Origin: an uncultured Eubacteriales bacterium
Lineage (GTDB): Bacteria; Bacillota; Clostridia; Oscillospirales; Oscillospiraceae
DNA: 12,454 bases
Direction: 5' to 3'
Assembly (NCBI GenBank): GCA_900544295.1
Contig: UQUO01000058.1
Span: 1 to 12,454, forward strand
The notes beneath the pieces were generated by a model. The model was given only the letters and a program-made list of their open reading frames with translations. It did no database searches and was not told where the DNA came from. Every line of letters begins with the position of its first letter. Within the stretch, counting starts at the first letter, position 1. Shown in pieces: positions 7,452-12,454 of the stretch. A program made the translations under genes and the position numbers.

Positions 7452-8287
7452 CTAAGCGGCGCTTGTTCACAGCCGCCCTGCTCGTCCTCATCGCCCTTTT
7501 CGCCGCGCTGCTGCTGCTGTCGAAGCATGGACTCTCCGTCACAAGGCTCACGCTGGAGTTTTCCGGCCTGCCCCGGGGCTTCGACGGTTTCAAAATAGTC
7601 CAGCTGAGCGACCTGCACGGCTCCGAGTTCGGGCAGGACAACGCGCGGCTCATAGAGGCCGTGGCGTCCGAGGAGCCGGAGCTTATCGCCCTCACCGGCG
7701 ACTTCCTCGACGAGGGCGAGGCCGGGCGGGAGCTGCCCGGGGTCGAGGCCCTGGTGCGCGAGCTCGTGAAGCTCGCGCCCGTCTATTTCGTCAGCGGCAA
7801 CCACGACTGGGCCTCCGGCGCGGAGCAGGAGCTCTTCGAGGCCCTGGAGGCCGCGGGCGCCGTCTGCCTGCGCAACGACTTCCTCAGCCTGGAGCGCGGG
7901 GGCGACAGCCTCATCCTCGCCGGCGTGGAGGACCCGAACGGCCCGGCGGACATGGAGACTCCGGAGGAGCTCGTCTCGCGCCTGCGCGAGGCGGCCCCCG
8001 CCGCCTTCGTCCTGCTGCTGGCCCACAGGGCCTACTGGGCGGAGCGCTATCCGGAGCTCGACGTGGACCTCATCCTCTGCGGCCACACCCACGGCGGCAT
8101 AGTCCGCCTGCCCCTCCTGGGCGGCGTCGCGGGGACGAACTTCTCCCTCTTCCCGGAGTACGACGCGGGCCTCTTCGACACGGGGCGCTACAAGTTCTTC
8201 ATCTCCCGCGGCCTCGGCAACTCCGTGCCGCTGCCCCGCTTCCTCAACACGCCGGAAATCGCCTCCGTCACCCTCAAATGCGCCTGA
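7448..8287 (+). CDS. Membrane-anchored YkuE-type metallophosphoesterase
   Basis: This 279-residue calcineurin-like phosphoesterase has an N-terminal membrane anchor (about residues 5-24), preceded by TKRR, so the catalytic domain probably faces outward. All metal-binding blocks are present: DLH (55-57), GDF (84-86), GNHD (117-120), H193 and GHTH (212-215). The closing ISRGLGNSVPLPRF and NTPEI stretch is typical of the YkuE/YaeI branch, whose members act on the cell surface or on lipid-linked phosphate esters. The natural substrate here is unknown. An AGGAGG site lies at 7438-7443, and the ATG overlaps the stop of the NYN gene by 4 nt, so the two are co-translated. An intrinsic terminator follows at once. 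Confidence 0.93.
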   Translation: MTKRRLFTAALLVLIALFAALLLLSKHGLSVTRLTLEFSGLPRGFDGFKIVQLSDLHGSEFGQDNARLIEAVASEEPELIALTGDFLDEGEAGRELPGVEALVRELVKLAPVYFVSGNHDWASGAEQELFEALEAAGAVCLRNDFLSLERGGDSLILAGVEDPNGPADMETPEELVSRLREAAPAAFVLLLAHRAYWAERYPELDVDLILCGHTHGGIVRLPLLGGVAGTNFSLFPEYDAGLFDTGRYKFFISRGLGNSVPLPRFLNTPEIASVTLKCA

Positions 8288-8316
8288 GCGCCCCCAAAAA
8301 GGGGCGCTCCTTTTTT
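8286..8316 (+). terminator. Intrinsic terminator after the phosphoesterase gene
   Basis: A 9-bp stem GAGCGCCCC (8286-8294) with GGGGCGCTC (8301-8309) around a CAAAAA loop is followed by C and six T. It overlaps the stop codon and separates this unit from the GntR/ABC operon. Confidence 0.88.
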
Positions 8317-8321
8317 GCCCC

Positions 8322-8351
8322 TTGACAGGCAAACTGTATTATGCCTATAAT
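8322..8351 (+). promoter_or_regulatory. Promoter of the GntR/ABC operon
   Basis: A perfect TTGACA (8322-8327) and a perfect TATAAT (8346-8351) are separated by 18 nt. This is the strongest promoter match in the window. Transcription would begin near 8358, about 50 nt before the GntR start codon. A strong promoter covered by an operator is the usual design for a repressed operon. Confidence 0.9.
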
Positions 8352-8372
8352 ACAGTCAAGGAAACTGTATTA
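8333..8372 (+). promoter_or_regulatory. Operator with three ACTGTATTA half-sites
   Basis: ACTGTATTAT (8333-8342) and its exact complement ATAATACAGT (8347-8356) form a 10+10 palindrome around GCCT, covering the promoter spacer and the -10. A third half-site, ACTGTATTA (8364-8372), lies over the transcription start and forms a second palindrome with the middle one, with a 7-nt spacer. The pattern ACTGTA-12-TACAGT closely resembles the B. subtilis YtrA site I remember as AGTGTA-13-TACACT. The downstream GntR protein is the probable ligand. Confidence 0.8.
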
Positions 8373-8408
8373 CTCGACTGACACACTTTCCCCGGAGGAG
8401 GTGAGGGC

Positions 8409-8792
8409 ATGATAGACTTCGGAGCCTTCCGGGCCGAGGATGGGACGCCCATCTATTTGCAGATAATAAAATATCTGAAGCAGGGCGTGGTCTCGGGCGC
8501 GGCGGCGGACGGGGATGAACTGCCCTCGCGCCGGGTGCTCTCGGCGCTTCTGGGGCTCAACCCGAACACGGTGCAGAAGGCCTGCCGGATGCTGGAGGAG
8601 GAGGGCCTGCTGGTCTCGCACGCCGGGGCGAAGAGCTGCGTGCGCGTGACGCCGGAGCTGCGGGAGCGGGTGCGCGCGGAGCTCATCCGCTCGGACGCGG
8701 TGGCAGCGGCCTCGGCCTTCCGGCGCATGGGAGTGCCGCTGGAGGAGGCCATTGAACTGGTGAAGAGGGCCTATGAGGAGGCGGAGGAATGA
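8409..8792 (+). CDS. GntR-family repressor, YtrA type
   Basis: This 127-residue cytoplasmic regulator has an N-terminal winged helix-turn-helix. It begins at TPIYLQIIKYLKQGV and continues through LPSRRVLSALLGLNPNTVQKACRMLEEEGLL, the standard GntR recognition block. The short helical C-terminal part (about residues 76-127) is the small effector/dimer domain of the YtrA branch, which usually represses an adjacent ABC transporter. A strong GGAGGAGGTG site lies at 8394-8403. The palindromic operator over its own promoter fits autorepression. The stop codon overlaps the next start by 4 nt. The inducer is unknown; in related systems it is often a cell-wall-active compound or a change in envelope state. 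Confidence 0.93.
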   Translation: MIDFGAFRAEDGTPIYLQIIKYLKQGVVSGAAADGDELPSRRVLSALLGLNPNTVQKACRMLEEEGLLVSHAGAKSCVRVTPELRERVRAELIRSDAVAAASAFRRMGVPLEEAIELVKRAYEEAEE

Positions 8793-9607
8793 AAAAACAT
8801 CTGTCCGTATTTGAACTGGCCGCGCGCGGCGCGGTGTACAAGACTCTCGCCGTGGGCCTCGCCGCGGCGGCGGCCATCTTCGCGCTGCTGCTGGCGGGCC
8901 TGGACGATGTGGAGAACCTCGCGGACGTGCTCACCGGCCTGACGCTCCCCTACGAGGGCGCGAACGGCCTGCCGGGCGCCGCCCTCGCGGGCGCGGCCTA
9001 CGGTGCGGGCATGGTGCTGCTCTACTTCCTGCTGGCCCGCTCCCTCGCACCCAGGCGCGGCGTGAACCCGGACGCCACCTTCCGCCGCCTGCTCATACCG
9101 GAGCGCGAGGCGGCCTATATACAGGTTTTCGTCCACACGCTCTGCTTCGCCGTCTACCGGGCGCTGGCGCTGGCGGCCTACCTGGGCTTCTCGGCCTGGT
9201 TCGTCGCGCGCTCCGGGCCCTATGCCAACGACGGCATGAGCGTCTTTTTCGCGGCCTACAAGTCCCTGCCCCTGCACACGCTGCTGCCGCTCGGCTCGCT
9301 CTACGAGGGCGTCCACGCCGCGGCGAGCTGCCTCATGTGCGGGGTGGGCAGCGTGGCGCTCTCCTTCTGGCGGCGCAGGCGGATGGTCTCGGGCATAGGC
9401 GTGGCCGCGGGCTTCGTCCTCGTACTGACGCATTTCCTGCGCACAGAGGGCGGCGAGCTGCACATGATATTCGTATTCCTGGAGCTGGTCCTCGTCGCCG
9501 CTGGCCTTGCCGGCTCCTTCCGCGACACAATAGCCGACGAGCGCGAGGCCGCCTCGGCCGCGGCGCTGGAGGCACAGGAAGGGGGCGGGGCGAATGCGAC
9601 TGCGTGA
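8789..9607 (+). CDS. ABC-2-like membrane protein, six predicted helices
   Basis: This 272-residue protein has about six hydrophobic helices by eye (near residues 17-37, 63-86, 114-140, 170-192, 199-217 and 225-243). A cytoplasmic loop with ERE is near 105, and a hydrophilic Ala/Glu-rich tail follows residue 245. It shows no motif I can name, but topology and position between the GntR gene and an ABC ATPase gene make it the probable transmembrane half of the transporter. An AGGAGG site (8776-8781) precedes a start that overlaps the GntR stop, and its own end overlaps the next gene by 14 nt. It could instead be an accessory membrane protein. Confidence 0.8.
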   Translation: MKKHLSVFELAARGAVYKTLAVGLAAAAAIFALLLAGLDDVENLADVLTGLTLPYEGANGLPGAALAGAAYGAGMVLLYFLLARSLAPRRGVNPDATFRRLLIPEREAAYIQVFVHTLCFAVYRALALAAYLGFSAWFVARSGPYANDGMSVFFAAYKSLPLHTLLPLGSLYEGVHAAASCLMCGVGSVALSFWRRRRMVSGIGVAAGFVLVLTHFLRTEGGELHMIFVFLELVLVAAGLAGSFRDTIADEREAASAAALEAQEGGGANATA

Positions 9608-10103
9608 CATGGCCGCGCCGCCGGGCTTCGACTCCGCGGCGGAAATAAGGCGGGTGAAGGGCTGGCTGCTCACGTCCTGCGCCTGCTTCCTGCTGTTTTT
9701 CGCCTTCAGCTTCTTCGACAACCTGGGCAGCCTGCTGAGCGAGGAGCTCTTTGTGCGCTGGTCGGACAGCCGGGTTATGCCGCTCTTTTCGGAGCTCACG
9801 GTCCTGCCGCGCCTCTGCTTCCTGCCCATGCCCTGCGCCCTTGTCTGGCTGCTTGTGCGGAACATCAGCTATTTCCGCAGCTCCAAGAGCTACTACACCA
9901 TGAAGCGGCTTCCGAACCGCTGGGAGTACCCGCTGCGCTGCGCGCTGCTGCCGGTGGGCGGGGCGCTGGCGCTCTTTGTCTCGGTGAACCTGCTGCTGCT
10001 CCTGATGGGCGGGCTCTACCTCTGGGCGACGCCGGCGAACATGCTGGTGGCGGGCGCCGAGCAGGACGTTTTGGAAACAGTTTTGGGAGGTATCTTCGCA
10101 TGA
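9594..10103 (+). CDS. Small membrane protein of the ABC operon, three predicted helices
   Basis: This 169-residue protein has hydrophobic helices at about 23-43, 66-88 and 115-143. Between the second and third lies the polar segment YFRSSKSYYTMKRLPNRWE (93-111), a SKSYYTMKRLPNRWE-like motif I associate with membrane components of similar clostridial ABC loci; that is from memory. It overlaps the preceding gene by 14 nt and the ATPase gene by 4 nt. The start at 9594 follows a purine-rich GGAAGGGGG stretch; an in-frame ATG at 9609 is the alternative. It probably forms a hetero-complex with the 272-residue protein. Three helices would be few for a complete ABC permease. Confidence 0.75.
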   Translation: MRLRDMAAPPGFDSAAEIRRVKGWLLTSCACFLLFFAFSFFDNLGSLLSEELFVRWSDSRVMPLFSELTVLPRLCFLPMPCALVWLLVRNISYFRSSKSYYTMKRLPNRWEYPLRCALLPVGGALALFVSVNLLLLLMGGLYLWATPANMLVAGAEQDVLETVLGGIFA

Positions 10104-10831
10104 TAGAGCTGAAGAACGTCAAAAAATCCTACGGTACGCGCGAGGCCCTGCGCGGCGTCAGCTTCTCCCTCGGCCCGGGCGAGCTCGTCGGCCTCTTCGG
10201 TGAAAACGGCGCGGGAAAATCGACGCTCATGAAGTGCGTCCTCGGCCTTTTGAGATACGAGGGCGAGATAACGCTCGACGGCGAGCCAATAGGCCGCAAA
10301 AACATCGCCCGCCTCTCCTTTGCGACGAGCGAGCACTCCTTTTTCCCCGCCCTCTCGCCAGAGGGCCACGCGGATTTCTACGCGCGGCATTTCCCGAAGT
10401 TTGACCGCAAGCGCTTCGACGTGCTGATGGACTTTTTCGAGCTGCCCCTGCGCGGCGAGCCCGCGAAGTTTTCGACGGGGCAGAAAAATCAGTTCGAGGT
10501 CGTCCTCGCGCTCTCGCAGGGCGCGGACTACATCCTGATGGACGAGCCGTTTTCCGGAAACGACGTGTTCAACAGGGAGGATTTTTACAAGGTACTGCTG
10601 GGCATCCTGGGGCCGGAGGAGACAGTTTTGCTCTCGACGCACCTCATAGAGGAGGTCGAGGACTTCATAGGCCGGGCGCTGCTCATACACAAGGGCCAGC
10701 TCATGGGCGACGTGCATATGTCCGAGCTCGAGGAGACGGGTGAGGGCCTTGTGGACTACGTCAAGCGGAACTACAACTACCGGGCGGACAGGATAAAGCG
10801 CGCGATAAGCGAGCTGTCGGGGGAGGACTGA
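10100..10831 (+). CDS. ABC transporter ATP-binding protein
   Basis: This 243-residue nucleotide-binding subunit has Walker A GENGAGKST (34-42), signature FSTGQ (124-128) in place of LSGGQ, Walker B YILMDEP (144-150), D-loop SGND (152-155) and switch His181 (LLSTH). The Q-loop position, where most ABC ATPases have YVPQ, reads SFATSEHSFFP (73-83) and has no glutamine. The C-terminal part after about 205 is a short helical tail. It should power the two membrane proteins encoded upstream, from the same GntR-controlled transcript. An exporter or envelope-stress role is typical for YtrA/BcrA-type loci; the substrate is unknown. A GGGAGG site is at 10085-10090, and the start overlaps the previous stop. 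Confidence 0.95.
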   Translation: MIELKNVKKSYGTREALRGVSFSLGPGELVGLFGENGAGKSTLMKCVLGLLRYEGEITLDGEPIGRKNIARLSFATSEHSFFPALSPEGHADFYARHFPKFDRKRFDVLMDFFELPLRGEPAKFSTGQKNQFEVVLALSQGADYILMDEPFSGNDVFNREDFYKVLLGILGPEETVLLSTHLIEEVEDFIGRALLIHKGQLMGDVHMSELEETGEGLVDYVKRNYNYRADRIKRAISELSGED

Positions 10832-10986
10832 CTGGGGGAAACCCCCGGCGAGGGTTTCCCCCTTGCCCCCCTTCCTGCGCTTTGGTGAGCGCAGGGGGTT
10901 CCGCCCGCTGCGGCGGGCGGCCAGGGGCGCGGCCCCTGGACCTCGCCCGCTTTTTTGTAAAAAAGCGGGGCAAAAAACTTTTACGC
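10832..10986 (-). repeat. Dispersed multi-hairpin intergenic repeat, copy 2 (inverted)
   Basis: Read on the minus strand this closely follows copy 1 at 1-118. Stems are 10834-10844/10852-10862 (GGGGGAAACCC/GGGTTTCCCCC), 10876-10881/10888-10893 (TGCGCT/AGCGCA), 10901-10908/10913-10920 (CCGCCCGC/GCGGGCGG), 10921-10928/10932-10939 (CCAGGGGC/GCCCCTGG) and 10946-10956/10959-10969 (CCCGC-T6/A6-GCGGG). It begins 2 nt after the ABC ATPase stop codon and ends just before the next gene's ribosome site, so it fills the whole intergenic gap. Small differences from copy 1 include a 1-nt indel beside the CCAGGGGC stem. Confidence 0.88.
10946..10969. terminator. Symmetric A/T-tailed hairpin, possible bidirectional terminator
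   Basis: CCCGCTTTTTT pairs with AAAAAAGCGGG over 11 bp, with only two bases between. When the A-T part opens, the GC stem is followed by T-rich RNA on neither strand in the classical way. The A/T core still resembles shared bidirectional terminators at the ends of convergent genes. It lies after the ABC operon. The same hairpin recurs at 12416-12439. Confidence 0.5.
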
Positions 10987-11005
10987 ACTGGGTCAGGAGG
11001 AACTT

Positions 11006-12361
11006 ATGAGAAAAGCGGGTATCATCTTTTGCTTGCTGGCGGTCTTGGCGGTCGGGTGGATCGCGGCGGCAAATATCGCGGTCGGGGCCGTGGCGGAGGA
11101 CGTCCGCTTCGAGTCGGAGCTGCGCGCCGGCTCGCGCGAGGCGGCCGGCGGGGTCCGCATCCTCGGCGAGGGCGTGGACACGACGGTGAACGACGAATAC
11201 ATGTACTTCGACCTCGCCTACGACGCCGGCAGCGGCGTCGGCTCCTGCGATTTCTCGCTCGAGGGCGGCAGCCGCCCGGTGCAGAGCCTGCACGTCTACG
11301 ATCTGAGCATCTTCGACCAGCTCAACAGCAGCGGCAGCAGCAACGGCGGCATAGAGCTCTCGGACCTGCCCGCGCCCTGCGCCGCCGTCGCAGCGCGCGC
11401 CGCCGCCGGCCAGACTCTGGAGGAGACGATGTATCTCTCCGAGGTCTGCGACTACTACCCCCTGCGCGTGGACAGCTGGGGCGCGATACACCTGGACGAG
11501 GAGCTCCAGGCCGCCGTTGACGAGCACATCCGCCTGCCTGTCCCCGAGGACCTGCGCGTGACCGCCAGCGTCACCAAGGACGCGGCCGGCAACGTCTGCG
11601 AGTACGAATGTCGCACCCTCCAGGGCGGGAGGAGCGGAGTGGAAGTACAGTGCTACAACCTCATCAGCAGCTGCCTCGTCTCCGTCCGGCTCTGGCAGGA
11701 GGACGAGGAGGGCATAACGGTCTGGCAGCCCGGGCCACTCTACCACATGGACACGGTCTGGAACGAGGCCCGGAACGAGTATGAGCCCGTGCCGGAGAGC
11801 TTCCGGCTCCTGTCCGTTGAGGTCTGTCCCGACTCCGCGGTAGAGGCCCCGGGCGGCGGCGCGTTGCTGCTTGAGACGGGCGCGGAGTTCTGCCGCCTGA
11901 CGCAGCTGTCGCCCTCGGGCGAGCTGCTGACGGAGCTGAGCTTTCCCCGCCTGAATGAGGACGAACGTGTATATTTTTACCTGTCCGAGGACGCGGACGC
12001 GGACTGGTTCCTCATTGAGCAGGGCAGCGAGGTGCGCAGCTTCGTGCGCGGCCCTGAGGGCCTGTTCGCGTCCGGGCCGGTCTACGACCTGTCCTCCGCC
12101 CCGGCGACTGAGTTCATACCCGGCAGCTGGCCGGACAGCGTGAGCTACGACTTCGACGGCGAGCGCCTGGCCTGCCTCACCGTGAGGGGCCTGCGTTTCA
12201 CCGGCGCGCCGATAGTGGACGACCCCAACCCCACCGAGCCCCGCGACCGCATCCTTCAGCTGGCCGTAGTCTCCCCCGGCGCCCTGCTGTTTGCGGAGGA
12301 CCTGTACTGCACCCTGACCACCAACGGCGTGGACCCGCGCTTCAGTGTTGAGATGGGCTGA
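11006..12361 (+). CDS. Membrane-anchored extracytoplasmic protein of unknown function
   Basis: I do not recognise this 451-residue protein. It has an N-terminal signal-anchor helix (about residues 5-29, MRK followed by a hydrophobic run) without a lipobox, so the remaining 420 residues should lie outside the membrane. They are acidic, rich in beta-type and Gly/Ser segments, and contain eleven cysteines (81, 125, 148, 198, 202, 216, 223, 274, 296, 390, 435) that could form disulfides. No enzyme motif is visible. AGGAGG at 10995-11000 is 5 nt before the ATG. No promoter is evident between the A/T hairpin ending at 10969 and this site, so expression may need read-through from the ABC operon or a promoter inside the repeat. 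Inverted repeat copies flank the gene. Confidence 0.85.
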   Translation: MRKAGIIFCLLAVLAVGWIAAANIAVGAVAEDVRFESELRAGSREAAGGVRILGEGVDTTVNDEYMYFDLAYDAGSGVGSCDFSLEGGSRPVQSLHVYDLSIFDQLNSSGSSNGGIELSDLPAPCAAVAARAAAGQTLEETMYLSEVCDYYPLRVDSWGAIHLDEELQAAVDEHIRLPVPEDLRVTASVTKDAAGNVCEYECRTLQGGRSGVEVQCYNLISSCLVSVRLWQEDEEGITVWQPGPLYHMDTVWNEARNEYEPVPESFRLLSVEVCPDSAVEAPGGGALLLETGAEFCRLTQLSPSGELLTELSFPRLNEDERVYFYLSEDADADWFLIEQGSEVRSFVRGPEGLFASGPVYDLSSAPATEFIPGSWPDSVSYDFDGERLACLTVRGLRFTGAPIVDDPNPTEPRDRILQLAVVSPGALLFAEDLYCTLTTNGVDPRFSVEMG

Positions 12362-12402
12362 GGGGGCGCTCGCCCCGCAGGCCTGCTGAAGTCCCGCCAA
12401 AT

Positions 12403-12454
12403 AAAAGTTTTTTGCCCCGCTTTTTTACAAAAAAGCGGGCGGGGTCCAGGGGCG
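12403..12454 (+). repeat. Dispersed intergenic repeat, copy 3 (cut by window end)
   Basis: AAAAGTTTTTTGCCCCGC and the stem 12416-12426/12429-12439 (CCCGC-T6/A6-GCGGG), followed by GGTCCAGGGGC, are nearly the same as the minus-strand reading of copy 2 from 10983 down to 10928. The copy therefore lies in the orientation of copy 1 and inverted to copy 2. It runs off the window after 12454. The A/T stem faces the end of the 451-residue gene and may terminate it. Confidence 0.85.

Noticed and set aside
12363..12386. Short palindromes after the 451-residue gene (GGGGC/GCCCC stem and GCAGGCCTGC)
   Set aside because: The stem is only 5 bp and lacks a T-run. The 10-bp palindrome is not repeated elsewhere in the window, so I do not call either a terminator or site.
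10016..12400. 794-codon open frame on the minus strand across the ABC ATPase and orphan genes
   Set aside because: High G+C keeps antisense frames open. The frame crosses an intergenic repeat, its product is low-complexity, and the plus strand carries clear family motifs there. The long plus-strand frames over the purine genes (128-1264, 3726-4994) are rejected for the same reason.

Overview
The window is GC-rich DNA (roughly two thirds G+C by eye) with tightly packed, overlapping genes. Gene content suggests a high-GC member of the Clostridia, such as a gut Oscillospirales-type anaerobe: a purECFMN-type operon, a PurF with propeptide and Fe-S cysteines, a YtrA-type GntR/ABC locus, and hairpin-rich intergenic repeats. 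The placement is inference; there is no rRNA or other marker here.

Left half (125-6222, minus strand): a compact de novo purine operon read purE-purC-purF-purM-purN-purO-like-AICAR transformylase. Junctions are overlaps or gaps of 1-27 nt, so the genes are very probably one transcript. The last two steps are not made by the usual bifunctional PurH. A stand-alone AICAR transformylase domain protein sits directly behind a PurO (archaeal-type) IMP cyclohydrolase. Steps made by PurD, PurL, PurB and PurK are not encoded in the window. A promoter candidate at 6422-6450 and a structured leader of about 190 nt lie upstream of purE.

Middle (6551-8316, plus strand): a divergent two-gene unit with its own extended -10 promoter. 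It encodes an NYN nuclease-type protein with a Lys/Ala-rich linker and a C-terminal OST-HTH (LOTUS) domain, translationally overlapped with a membrane-anchored YkuE-type metallophosphoesterase. It ends at a good intrinsic terminator.

Right (8322-10831, plus strand): a GntR/YtrA repressor gene, two small membrane proteins and an ABC ATPase, all joined by short overlaps. Its promoter carries a near-ideal operator of three ACTGTATTA half-sites over the spacer, the -10 and the start region. This strongly suggests autoregulation of an efflux or stress-response ABC transporter.

Far right (11006-12361): a membrane-anchored extracytoplasmic protein of unknown function. It is flanked by two inverted copies of a dispersed intergenic repeat. 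A third copy occupies 1-118, next to the end of the purine operon. Each full copy is a string of hairpins ending in an A/T-rich stem that looks like a bidirectional terminator. This repeat family, the split PurH, the structured purE leader and the three-half-site operator are the most notable points. I see no clear defence, toxin or mobile system, and no RNA genes or CRISPR array.
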